Assembly: GCF_900155585.1 (NCBI RefSeq)
Contig: NZ_LT707417.1
Location: 372,001-436,000, forward strand
Reading direction: 5' to 3'
Source: Aedoeadaptatus urinae
GTDB lineage: Bacteria; Bacillota; Clostridia; Tissierellales; Peptoniphilaceae
DNA length: 64,000 nucleotides
Positions 1-8,206 of this stretch are shown piece after piece (the first letter of the stretch is position 1; each line of letters starts with the position of its first letter). The translations under genes were made by a program, and so were the position numbers. The notes beneath the pieces are model-generated. The model did not search any database, was not told the origin of the DNA, and saw only the letters and a list, made by a program, of their open reading frames with translations.

Positions 1-672
1 GTGATTCGCCTGGAAAATTATTTTTCCGACGTTCGCGTCGATGGGACGCGCGTCGTCGCCCAAAGCGGCGCTTCCATGAAGAAGGTGGCGGAGGCGGCAC
101 GGGACGCTTCCCTTACGGGCCTGGAATTTGCCCACGGCATTCCCGGCGCCGTGGGAGGCGCCATGACCATGAACGCCGGCGCCTACGGCGGTGAAATGAA
201 GGACGTGGTGGAATCGGTGAAGGTCATGCACCACGACGGCACCACAGAGGTGATCCCCGGGGATCAAATGAATTTTCGCTACAGAAACAGCCGGGTCTAC
301 GACGAAAAGCTGGTGGTCCTGGAAGCCACCTTCCTCCTTCAGCCGGGAGAGCAGACCGCCATTCAAAGTCAGATGGACGACCTGTGGAACCGCCGCGTGT
401 CCAAGCAGCCCTTGGAGTATCCCTCGGCGGGCAGCACCTTTAAGCGGCCGGTGGGCTATTATGCGGGCCAGCTTATCGATCAGGCGGGCTTACGAGGCCT
501 CAAACACGGCGGCGCTCAAGTGTCTCAGAAGCACTGCGGCTTCGTCATCAACTGCGGCGACGCCACCTGCAAGGACGTGGTGGAGCTGATCCGCATGGTA
601 CAGGAAGCGGTTTACGAAAAACACGGCGTGGAGCTGGAGACGGAAGTCAAGGTATTGGGAGAGACGGAATGA
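1..672 (+). CDS. murB: UDP-N-acetylenolpyruvoylglucosamine reductase, C-terminal part
   Basis: MurB is the cytosolic FAD enzyme that uses NADPH to reduce UDP-GlcNAc-enolpyruvate to UDP-MurNAc in peptidoglycan synthesis. The visible 223 residues contain the family core: G-I-P-G-A-V-G-G-A near residue 50, N-A-G-A-Y-G-G just after it, R-Y-R-N-S-R near 95, and the late segment P-S-A-G-S-T-F-K with the catalytic serine of the type I/II enzymes. MurB is normally about 300 residues, so roughly the first 80 (start of the FAD domain) lie before the window; the GTG at base 1 is very probably an internal Val codon. It overlaps rapZ by 4 bases, so the two are translationally coupled. Confidence 0.94.
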   Translation: MIRLENYFSDVRVDGTRVVAQSGASMKKVAEAARDASLTGLEFAHGIPGAVGGAMTMNAGAYGGEMKDVVESVKVMHHDGTTEVIPGDQMNFRYRNSRVYDEKLVVLEATFLLQPGEQTAIQSQMDDLWNRRVSKQPLEYPSAGSTFKRPVGYYAGQLIDQAGLRGLKHGGAQVSQKHCGFVINCGDATCKDVVELIRMVQEAVYEKHGVELETEVKVLGETE

Positions 673-1505
673 AGCTTTTAGTTTTAACGGGGCTTTCTGG
701 CGCCGGCAAGAGCCAGGCACTGAAGGCGGCGGAGGATTTGGGCTACTACTGCGTGGACAATTTGCCGCCGGCCCTGTTCCCGAAATTTATCGACATGGTG
801 GAAGAGGCCGACATGCCCTTGGTGGCACTGGTCTTGGACATTCGAAGCGGCCTGTTTTTTAAGGAGCTGGACGTGGCCATTCGCACCCTGGACGAGCGGG
901 TCGACGATGTGACGGTGATCTATTTGGAAGCGGATCCCCACGTGCTCATTCAGCGGTTTAAGGCCCTGCGCCGGCCCCATCCCCTGAGCTCATCCATCGC
1001 CCGGGGCATCGAGGAAGAAAAGCGACGCATGCAGCCTTTAAGGGACCGTGCGGATCACATTATCGACACGTCGAAAATGACTAATTACAATTTAAAAATT
1101 CGCCTGAAAAGTATTTTAATCGAGGAGCGGGGCAGGCTCGGCGTCTCCGTCATCTCCTTCGGCTATAAAAACGGCATTTTGGAAGAGGCGGATCTGATTT
1201 TCGACATGCGCTTTCTCCCCAATCCCTATTACGTCAGCGAGCTGAAAAAGAAAAACGGATTGAATCCGGAGACCCGGGACTATGTCTTCGGAAACGAAAA
1301 GGCGGAGGCCTTCGTCAGCTATTTGGTGAATTACCTGAAGACCTTCGGCGAGGACTACGTCGCCGAGGGGAAGGAGCATCTGACCATCGGCATCGGCTGC
1401 ACCGGCGGCTTTCATCGTTCCGTGGCCATGGCGGAGCGGCTGTCCGAGGCTTTAAAGGAAGCGGGCTATTCCGTCATTCTCGGCCACCGGGATTTAGGCG
1501 AGTAA
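669..1505 (+). CDS. rapZ: RapZ/YvcJ-family nucleotide-binding RNase adapter
   Basis: This 278-residue protein matches the RapZ (YvcJ) family, ATP/GTP-binding proteins that act as RNA-binding adapters in enterobacteria and affect competence in Bacillus. The P-loop G-L-S-G-A-G-K-S is at residues 8-15. The C-terminal half carries the conserved stretches D-M-R-F-L-P-N-P-Y-Y and G-I-G-C-T-G-G-F-H-R-S. Length is normal for the family. The ATG overlaps the murB stop, and yvcK starts one base after its stop, giving the rapZ-yvcK-whiA order typical of Bacillota. The RNA target in this organism is unknown. Confidence 0.95.
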   Translation: MKLLVLTGLSGAGKSQALKAAEDLGYYCVDNLPPALFPKFIDMVEEADMPLVALVLDIRSGLFFKELDVAIRTLDERVDDVTVIYLEADPHVLIQRFKALRRPHPLSSSIARGIEEEKRRMQPLRDRADHIIDTSKMTNYNLKIRLKSILIEERGRLGVSVISFGYKNGILEEADLIFDMRFLPNPYYVSELKKKNGLNPETRDYVFGNEKAEAFVSYLVNYLKTFGEDYVAEGKEHLTIGIGCTGGFHRSVAMAERLSEALKEAGYSVILGHRDLGE

Positions 1506-1506
1506 T

Positions 1507-2502
1507 ATGAGCGATCCGAAATTTGTCGTCCTCGGCGGCGGCACGGGAATATCCGCCCTTCTGCGGGGCTTAAAGCGCTTCAGCGAAGACATTACCGCCA
1601 TCGTCACCATGGCAGACGACGGCGGCAACAGCGGCATGCTCAGAAGGGAATACGGCATGCTCCCGCCGGGAGACGTGCGCAACTGCCTGGTGGCTCTCGC
1701 CAATGCGGAGCCCTCCTTGAAAAACCTCCTTCAGTACCGATTTAAGGAAGGGGAGCTCAAGGGCCAGAACATGGGCAATTTAATTATCACCGCCTTAACC
1801 GACGTCTACGGCGGCTTTGCCGAAGGGGTGCGGGAAGCGGCTGAGGTATTAAAGATCACGGGAAGGGTGCTTCCCGTGACGGAGGAATCCATCGCCCTCA
1901 TCGCCCACTACGCCGACGGCAACAGCATCCGCGGCGAGTCGGCCATCCCCACCTATGCCTACGAGCACGACGTGGCCATTACCTCCATGGAGCTGGCGCC
2001 TCGGGCGCCGAAGGCCAACGGCGACTGCATCGACGAAATTTTGGCGGCGGATCTGTTGGTCATCGGCCCGGGAAGCTTATACACCTCATTAATCCCCAAT
2101 CTTCTCGTGCCGGAGGTGGCCCGGGCATTAAACGACGCCCGCGCTCCCTTGGTTTATGTGGCCAATATTATGGAGCAGCGAGGCGAAACCGAGGGCATGA
2201 CCCTCACCGACCATCTCGAGGCCTTAAGAGCCCACGGCCTGAAGCGACCCGTGCGGTCCATTATCGTCAACGACGGACAAATGGACGAGGCCCTCTTGGA
2301 AAAGTATGCCGAGGAAGAAGGGGTCCGACCCATTTATTTAAGGGACGAGGAGAAGGCGTCGCTGAATGCATCGGGCATCGACCTGGAGACCGGCGCCTTT
2401 ATGGCGGAAAAGGACGGACTCATTCGCCACGACGGCCTGAGCGTGGCGCAACGGCTTTTAAGCTTGTGCGATCGTTATCGGGAAATCCATTGCAAGGGAT
2501 GA
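1507..2502 (+). CDS. yvcK: YvcK/GlmR-family gluconeogenesis factor
   Basis: YvcK (GlmR) proteins bind UDP-GlcNAc and adjust flux between central carbon metabolism and cell-wall precursor synthesis. The 331-residue product has the Rossmann-like G-G-G-T-G motif at 10-14, M-A-D-D-G-G-N-S-G near 35, P-P-G-D-V-R-N-C near 55 and G-P-G-S-L-Y-T-S in the second half. It lies one base after rapZ in the same operon. The 3' end of the gene also contains a promoter for the next pair of genes. Confidence 0.95.
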   Translation: MSDPKFVVLGGGTGISALLRGLKRFSEDITAIVTMADDGGNSGMLRREYGMLPPGDVRNCLVALANAEPSLKNLLQYRFKEGELKGQNMGNLIITALTDVYGGFAEGVREAAEVLKITGRVLPVTEESIALIAHYADGNSIRGESAIPTYAYEHDVAITSMELAPRAPKANGDCIDEILAADLLVIGPGSLYTSLIPNLLVPEVARALNDARAPLVYVANIMEQRGETEGMTLTDHLEALRAHGLKRPVRSIIVNDGQMDEALLEKYAEEEGVRPIYLRDEEKASLNASGIDLETGAFMAEKDGLIRHDGLSVAQRLLSLCDRYREIHCKG

Positions 2503-2518
2503 AGAACTGCTCTATAAT
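2490..2518 (+). promoter_or_regulatory. sigma-A promoter for whiA-ptsH
   Basis: TTGCAA and TATAAT are separated by exactly 17 bases. The -35 box sits inside the last codons of yvcK and the -10 box 27 bases before the whiA start. It would let whiA-ptsH be transcribed separately from the murB-rapZ-yvcK run. Confidence 0.75.
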
Positions 2519-2544
2519 AGAGAGGTAGTAGAATCGAGGAAGCT

Positions 2545-3489
2545 GTGAGTTTTTCAAAGGATGTAAAAAATGAATTGGCCCGCGTGCCCATGGAAGACGT
2601 GGCGATTCTTTACGCGGAGCTGGCGGCTTTCGTGCGCACCTGCGGCGTGATCCGCCTGCGTGAAGGGCTTAAAATAGACCTGTCCTTCCACACGGAGAAT
2701 GCCTCCGTGGCCCGACGGATCCTGTCCGCCATCAAACGCCTCATCGGCAGCGATGTGGAAGTGACGGCGACGCAGAACATGTATCTGAAGAAGAACAAGC
2801 AGTATCGAATCCGTATGACCGACGAAGGAGCGGTTCGCTCTCTCTTATTGGATAGCGATTTCCTTCGTCCCGACAATGTTTTTCAAATGCATTATGCCGT
2901 AGACCCGTCTCTCCTAAGGGACACGGAGTCCATCCGCGCCTATATCCGCGCTTCCTTTTTGGGGGCGGGGTCCGTGACCAGTCCGTCGAAGAGGTACCAT
3001 CTGGAGATGATCTCCCACGACAAGACCCACGGCGAGGACATCATCAAGTGGTTAAGGCGCGCGGGCTTTTCGGTTAAGGGCGTTTACAGAAAAGATGATT
3101 ACATTATTTATTTAAAAGAGGCGGAAAAAATTTCCGATCTCTTGGCGTTTATGGGAGCGAATCGCTCCGTTTTGGAATTCGAATCCACTCGCGTGGTGAA
3201 GGATGTCCGAAACAATGTGAACCGTCTGGTGAATTGCGAGACGGCGAATCTGTCCAAGACCGTGAACGCGGCGGCGAGACAGCGCCGAGATTTGGAGCTG
3301 ATCGAAAGGACCGTGGGTTTTTCGGCATTGGACGAGGAGCTGTTGCCCGTGGCCCGTGCCCGCATGAAGCATCCCGAGGCGAGCTTGGCGGAGATCGGCG
3401 AAATGCTGGAGCCGAAAATGTCCAGAAGCGGCGTCAATCACCGGCTGAAAAAAATACACGAGCTGGCGGAAAAGCTGAGAGGAGTTTAA
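2545..3489 (+). CDS. whiA: DNA-binding protein WhiA
   Basis: WhiA is a DNA-binding protein with a degenerate LAGLIDADG homing-endonuclease-like N-terminal region and a C-terminal helix-turn-helix; it influences cell division and chromosome segregation in Bacillota and sporulation in actinomycetes. The 314-residue protein starts with S-F-S-K-D-V-K-N-E-L and ends with the HTH segment A-S-L-A-E-I-G-E-M-L ... S-R-S-G-V-N-H-R-L. The GTG start is preceded by GAGGAAG at proper spacing. Direct neighbour of yvcK, as is usual, and two bases before the ptsH start. Confidence 0.95.
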   Translation: MSFSKDVKNELARVPMEDVAILYAELAAFVRTCGVIRLREGLKIDLSFHTENASVARRILSAIKRLIGSDVEVTATQNMYLKKNKQYRIRMTDEGAVRSLLLDSDFLRPDNVFQMHYAVDPSLLRDTESIRAYIRASFLGAGSVTSPSKRYHLEMISHDKTHGEDIIKWLRRAGFSVKGVYRKDDYIIYLKEAEKISDLLAFMGANRSVLEFESTRVVKDVRNNVNRLVNCETANLSKTVNAAARQRRDLELIERTVGFSALDEELLPVARARMKHPEASLAEIGEMLEPKMSRSGVNHRLKKIHELAEKLRGV

Positions 3490-3490
3490 A

Positions 3491-3748
3491 TTGAAAGAGT
3501 CCAAGGTTATAATTAATAACGAAGAAGGTCTGCACGCCAGACCGGCGGCTATGTTTGTCAGAGCAGCCAATCAATACTTATCGGACATCACCATCGTTCG
3601 CGACGGCGAAGAAGTCAACGGCAAGAGCATTATCGGCATCATGAGCCTGGGCATTTTCTCCGGTCAAGAGATTACCTTACAGGCCGAAGGCAGCGACGAG
3701 GAAAAAGCCATCGAGGGCTTGGTGAAATTTATCGAAAACGAATTATAG
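3491..3748 (+). CDS. ptsH: phosphocarrier protein HPr
   Basis: HPr carries phosphate between enzyme I and the sugar-specific EII proteins of the PTS and, when phosphorylated on Ser46 by HPrK, acts as corepressor of CcpA. The 85-residue protein has the active-site His15 in G-L-H-A-R-P and Ser46 in N-G-K-S-I-I-G-I-M. The presence of His15 separates it from Crh. It starts with TTG one base after the whiA stop, behind AGGAGTTT. No enzyme I gene follows it here; the operon ends at a hairpin. Confidence 0.96.
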   Translation: MKESKVIINNEEGLHARPAAMFVRAANQYLSDITIVRDGEEVNGKSIIGIMSLGIFSGQEITLQAEGSDEEKAIEGLVKFIENEL

Positions 3749-3751
3749 TAA

Positions 3752-3783
3752 AAGAGCCGGCCTGTTCGACGGCTCTTTTTTTA
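3752..3783 (+). terminator. intrinsic terminator after ptsH
   Basis: Stem AAGAGCCG/CGGCTCTT with a short loop, followed by a run of T. Confidence 0.9.
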
Positions 3784-3799
3784 TTTAGAGAGGACGACT

Positions 3800-6700
3800 A
3801 TGGGATCTTTCGTACATTTGCATTTACACTCGGAGTATTCTCTGCTCGACGGCTTTACGAAAGTCGCCGACCTCCCCGAGCGGGTCAAGGCCATGGGAAT
3901 GGACGCCGTGGCCTTGACGGATCACGGAAATATGTACGGCATGGTGGCCTTTTATAAGGCGGCCAAGGCGGCGGGAGTGAAGCCGATTTTAGGCTGCGAG
4001 GTCTACGTCACGAAACAGGATAAATCCGTGACGGACAAGAGCAATCGGCGCTACCACTTGATTCTTCTCGCGGAAAATCAGGTGGGCTGGGAAAATTTAA
4101 TGTCCATCGTCTCCATCGGCTACGTGGACGGCTTTTACTACAAGCCCCGGGTGGACATGGAGGATTTGAAAAAGCACAGCGAGGGCATTATCGCCACCTC
4201 CGCCTGCTTAGGCGGCGAGGTGCAGCAGGAGCTCTTGCAGGGCAACGACGAGGGGGCGAAGGAAGCGGCCCTGCGCTACCGGGAAATTTTCGGCGAGGAC
4301 AATTTCTTTTTAGAGCTTCAGGACCACGGCATGCGGGAGCAGAAGGAAGTAAATCGAAAGCTTCTGCGCCTGTCGGAGGAGACGGGGATCGAGCTTATCG
4401 CCACCAACGACTGCCACTACTTAAATAAAGAAGACGCCGACGCCCACGACGCCCTCTTGTGCATTCAAACGGCATCGATTTTGGAAGAGGAGAGCCGCAT
4501 GCGCTTCCCCTCCGACGAATTTTACGTCAAGAGCCCGGAGGAAATGTCGGAGCTTTTCCCCTACGCACCCCAGGCCTTGGAGAACACGGCGAAAATCGCC
4601 GCCCGTTGCAATGTGGAGCTGGAGTTTCACCATCTCCACCTGCCCCATTTCGAGCTGCCCGAGGGCTACACCAACGAAGCCTACCTCCGGGAGCTGGTGG
4701 AGAAGGGCCTGGTGAAGCGCTACGGCGAGGTAAGTGACGCCGTGCGCAGCCGCGTGGAATTTGAGCTGAACACGATTTTTTCCATGGGCTATACGGATTA
4801 CTTTCTCATCGTCTGGGATTTTATTCGCTTCGCCCGCTCCGCCGGCATCGAAGTGGGCCCCGGGCGTGGCTCGGCGGCGGGGAGCGTGGTTTCCTACGCT
4901 CTCGAGATCATCGACGTGGATCCTTTAAAGTTCGGCCTGCTCTTCGAGCGGTTTTTAAATCCCGAGCGGGTGAGTATGCCGGATATCGACGTGGATTTCT
5001 GCTACGAGCGCAGGGAAGAGGTCATCGACTACGTCATCGACAAGTACGGGGAAGATCACGTGGCGCAAATCGTCACCTTCGGTACCCTGGGTGCTCGCGC
5101 CGCCATTCGTGACGTGGGCCGGGTTATGGACCTGCCCTACGGCCGGGTGGACTTCGTGGCGAAGCAGGTGCCCAATGAATTAAACATTACCCTGAACCGG
5201 GCGTTGGAAATTTCTCCCACCTTAAAAAAATCCTACGAGGAAGACGAGGAGGTGCATCGTCTCTTGGATTTGGCCCGCCGACTGGAAGGCGTGCCGCGGC
5301 ATACCTCCACCCACGCCGCCGGCGTGGTCATCAGCCAAAACCCCATGACGGACTACGTGCCCCTCACGCGAAACGGGGAGATCATCTCCACTCAATTTAA
5401 TATGATCGAGCTGGAGGAGCTGGGCCTGTTGAAAATGGATTTCTTAGGCTTAAGGACCCTGACGGTGATTCGCGACGCCCTGCAATTTATCGAGCGGGAC
5501 GAGGGAAAGACCATCGACTTCGACAGCATGGACTACGACGATCCCGAGGTGCTGGAAATGTTTCAGCGGGCGGAGACCTTGGGCGTGTTTCAATTTGAAA
5601 GCGGCGGCATGCGGGCCTTCTTGAAGGAACTAAAGCCCACGAAATTTGCGGACCTCGCCGCCGCCAACGCCCTCTTCCGACCGGGACCCATGAATCAAAT
5701 TCCGAAGTTCGTGGAATCGAAGCACGATCCTTCGAAGATCAGCTATCCCCACGAGGCATTGAAGGATATTTTGGAAGAGACCTACGGTTGCATCGTCTAT
5801 CAGGAACAGGTCATGGAAATCGTGCGCCGGGTCGGGGGCTATTCCCTGGGCCGTGCGGATTTGGTGCGCCGCGCCATGAGCAAAAAGAAAATGGCGGTCA
5901 TGGAACAGGAGCGGCAAAACTTTATTTACGGCAGCTTGAAGGACGACGGAGAAGTGGACGTGGCGGGGGCTTTGCGCAACGGCGTCGACGAGGCCAGCGC
6001 CAACAATATTTACGACCTCATGATCGACTTCGCCAACTACGCCTTTAATAAATCCCACTCCGTGGCCTATGCCGTGGTGGCTTACCGCACGGCGTGGCTG
6101 AAGCATTACTATCCCGCCCAATTTATGGCGGCCCAGATCACCTCCTTTATGTCCAATGCCGATCACATGCGCATGTATATCGAGGAAGTGAAGCGGCTGA
6201 ACATTCCCCTCCTGCCTCCCAATGTGAACAGGAGCTATTTAAAATTTAATGTGGAAGACGGCGCCATTCGCTTCGGCCTAAAGGGCATTAAAAATGTCGG
6301 CGCCAATTTCGTCCGCGCCATCGAAAAGGCACGGGAGGACGGCCCCTTTACCTCCATGACGGAATTTATTCGCCGGGTAGACAAGGTGGCCCCCGGCGCC
6401 ATGAACAAGCGCAGCATGGAAGCCTTGATCAAGGCCGGCGCCTTCGACACCCTGGGCGGCAACAGGCCTCAGTACCTGGCGGTCTACGACAAGCTAATGG
6501 ATCAGATCCAGGGCGAAAACAAGCGCAACATCCCCGGACAGGTGAGCCTGTTTCAACAGGCACAGACCACCATGGAAGAGGATCTGCCCAGGCTGAAGGA
6601 CTACGATCAAAAACAGAAACTGGAGTACGAGCGGGAGGTGCTGGGCATCTACGTCTCGGGCCATCCATTGGAATCCTACACGAAAAGCTTGCTGAGCCAA

Positions 6701-7234
6701 ACCGACGGCGACACGGCCGGCGTAAAGGAAGCGCTGCAAACCACCGATGTCCTGTTTAATCGCACTCTGGGCGGAATGCTGAGAGAGACCCGCACCCTGG
6801 TGACCAAGAAAAATCAAATGATGGCCTTCGGCGTCCTGGAGGATCTCTACGGCACCATCGAGCTCGTGGTCTTTCCCAAGGTCTACGCCTCTCTGCCGCC
6901 GGGACTTTTCGAAGAGGGCAAGCTCATTACGGTCACCGGCCGCATCGAAGGCAGCGAGGTGGAAGAGGGGAAGATGCTGGTGGAATCCATTCGTGCCTTG
7001 GACGACGAGGACGACTGGGGGACGCTATTTATCCGCCTTCCCAATCGATCGATTCAAAAAGACATTGAAGGGATTTTGAAGCTGCACCGGGGATCCGTTC
7101 CCGTGGTATTATATTTTACCGACGACGAAAAAGCTCTGGGCCTGCCCAAGGCCATGGCCGTGGCCTGCGACGACGGGCTGTACCATGAATTAAGTCGCTA
7201 CATCGACCCCGACGAAGACGTCATTAGAAAGTGA
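3800..7234 (+). CDS. dnaE: DNA polymerase III alpha subunit (DnaE)
   Basis: Catalytic subunit of a replicative DNA polymerase. The 1144-residue protein has an N-terminal PHP domain (H-L-H-L-H-S-E-Y-S near residue 6), the C-family polymerase core with catalytic aspartates in P-D-I-D-V-D-F (Asp395 and Asp397) and the later L-L-K-M-D-F-L-G-L element, a helix-hairpin-helix region, and a C-terminal OB fold around residue 1000. Length is typical of DnaE; there is no exonuclease insert as in PolC. It begins after the ptsH terminator with an AGAGGAC ribosome site and is followed 7 bases later by pfkA, so replication and glycolysis genes form one transcription unit. Confidence 0.96.
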   Translation: MGSFVHLHLHSEYSLLDGFTKVADLPERVKAMGMDAVALTDHGNMYGMVAFYKAAKAAGVKPILGCEVYVTKQDKSVTDKSNRRYHLILLAENQVGWENLMSIVSIGYVDGFYYKPRVDMEDLKKHSEGIIATSACLGGEVQQELLQGNDEGAKEAALRYREIFGEDNFFLELQDHGMREQKEVNRKLLRLSEETGIELIATNDCHYLNKEDADAHDALLCIQTASILEEESRMRFPSDEFYVKSPEEMSELFPYAPQALENTAKIAARCNVELEFHHLHLPHFELPEGYTNEAYLRELVEKGLVKRYGEVSDAVRSRVEFELNTIFSMGYTDYFLIVWDFIRFARSAGIEVGPGRGSAAGSVVSYALEIIDVDPLKFGLLFERFLNPERVSMPDIDVDFCYERREEVIDYVIDKYGEDHVAQIVTFGTLGARAAIRDVGRVMDLPYGRVDFVAKQVPNELNITLNRALEISPTLKKSYEEDEEVHRLLDLARRLEGVPRHTSTHAAGVVISQNPMTDYVPLTRNGEIISTQFNMIELEELGLLKMDFLGLRTLTVIRDALQFIERDEGKTIDFDSMDYDDPEVLEMFQRAETLGVFQFESGGMRAFLKELKPTKFADLAAANALFRPGPMNQIPKFVESKHDPSKISYPHEALKDILEETYGCIVYQEQVMEIVRRVGGYSLGRADLVRRAMSKKKMAVMEQERQNFIYGSLKDDGEVDVAGALRNGVDEASANNIYDLMIDFANYAFNKSHSVAYAVVAYRTAWLKHYYPAQFMAAQITSFMSNADHMRMYIEEVKRLNIPLLPPNVNRSYLKFNVEDGAIRFGLKGIKNVGANFVRAIEKAREDGPFTSMTEFIRRVDKVAPGAMNKRSMEALIKAGAFDTLGGNRPQYLAVYDKLMDQIQGENKRNIPGQVSLFQQAQTTMEEDLPRLKDYDQKQKLEYEREVLGIYVSGHPLESYTKSLLSQTDGDTAGVKEALQTTDVLFNRTLGGMLRETRTLVTKKNQMMAFGVLEDLYGTIELVVFPKVYASLPPGLFEEGKLITVTGRIEGSEVEEGKMLVESIRALDDEDDWGTLFIRLPNRSIQKDIEGILKLHRGSVPVVLYFTDDEKALGLPKAMAVACDDGLYHELSRYIDPDEDVIRK

Positions 7235-7241
7235 GGCAATC

Positions 7242-8198
7242 ATGGCCATAGGATTATTGACCAGCGGCGGCGACGCCCCGGGCATGAACGCCGCCATACG
7301 GGCGGTGGTGCGCTCGGCCGTTTACGAAAACAAAGAAGTGGTGGGCATACGCAACGGCTTTGCCGGCATTTTCGACGAGGACGCCTATGTCATGGACCTG
7401 TCCTCCGTGGCGGATATTATTCACAGAGGCGGCACCATCTTAGGCACCTCCCGCTCGGAAAAGATGCGGGAGGACGCGGGTCCTGCGGAAGCGAAAAAGC
7501 ATTTGGACGCCATGAGCATCGAGCATTTGGTGGTCATCGGCGGCGACGGCTCCATGCGCGGGGCCCTGGCCCTGTCCGATGAGGGGCAATCGGTGATCAC
7601 CATTCCCGCCACCATCGACAACGACCTGGGTTACCAACACGGGAGCATCGGCTTTTACACCGCCATAGAAACCATATTGGATGCCATCGGCAAGATCCGC
7701 GACACCTCAAGTGCCCACAAGCGGGCCAATATCGTGGAGGTCATGGGACGACATTGCGGCGACCTGGCCCTCTATGCGGGGATCGCCGGCGGGGCGGAGA
7801 GCGTGATTTTGCCCGAGGTGGATTTCGATTTCGACGAGGTGAAGAAGAAAATGTTGGCGGGCAAGCTTCGCGGCAAGCGCCACCACATTATCCTTCTCAC
7901 GGAAGACAAGCTTTCCGCCTACGCCCTGGCACGGGATTTGGAAGAGGCCACGGCCATCGAAACCCGGGTCACCATATTGGGCTATGTGCAGCGAGGCGGC
8001 ATCCCCACGGGCACCGATCGCATCAACGCCTCCCGCTTGGGATCCGAGGCGGTGAATTACTGCTTCGGCGAAAAGAAATCTTTGGCCCTGGGCCTAAAGG
8101 GCGGAAAGATGCTTGCCTTGGACCTGAAGGAGGCCCTGGCAGTAGAAAAAACCTTCGATCGGGATCTCTACCACTTGGTGGATAAAATTTCCATATAG
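7242..8198 (+). CDS. pfkA: 6-phosphofructokinase
   Basis: ATP-dependent phosphofructokinase, the committed step of glycolysis. The 318-residue protein opens with G-L-L-T-S-G-G-D-A-P-G-M-N-A and has the V-I-G-G-D-G-S ATP/Mg element near residue 90, the substrate loop T-I-D-N-D-L near 115 (the Asp is the catalytic base) and the closing L-G-Y-V-Q-R-G-G-I-P-T segment. Length matches bacterial PfkA. It sits between dnaE and pyk with tiny gaps, the common Bacillota pairing of pfkA with pyk. Confidence 0.96.
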   Translation: MAIGLLTSGGDAPGMNAAIRAVVRSAVYENKEVVGIRNGFAGIFDEDAYVMDLSSVADIIHRGGTILGTSRSEKMREDAGPAEAKKHLDAMSIEHLVVIGGDGSMRGALALSDEGQSVITIPATIDNDLGYQHGSIGFYTAIETILDAIGKIRDTSSAHKRANIVEVMGRHCGDLALYAGIAGGAESVILPEVDFDFDEVKKKMLAGKLRGKRHHIILLTEDKLSAYALARDLEEATAIETRVTILGYVQRGGIPTGTDRINASRLGSEAVNYCFGEKKSLALGLKGGKMLALDLKEALAVEKTFDRDLYHLVDKISI

Positions 8199-8206
8199 GA
8201 GCAATG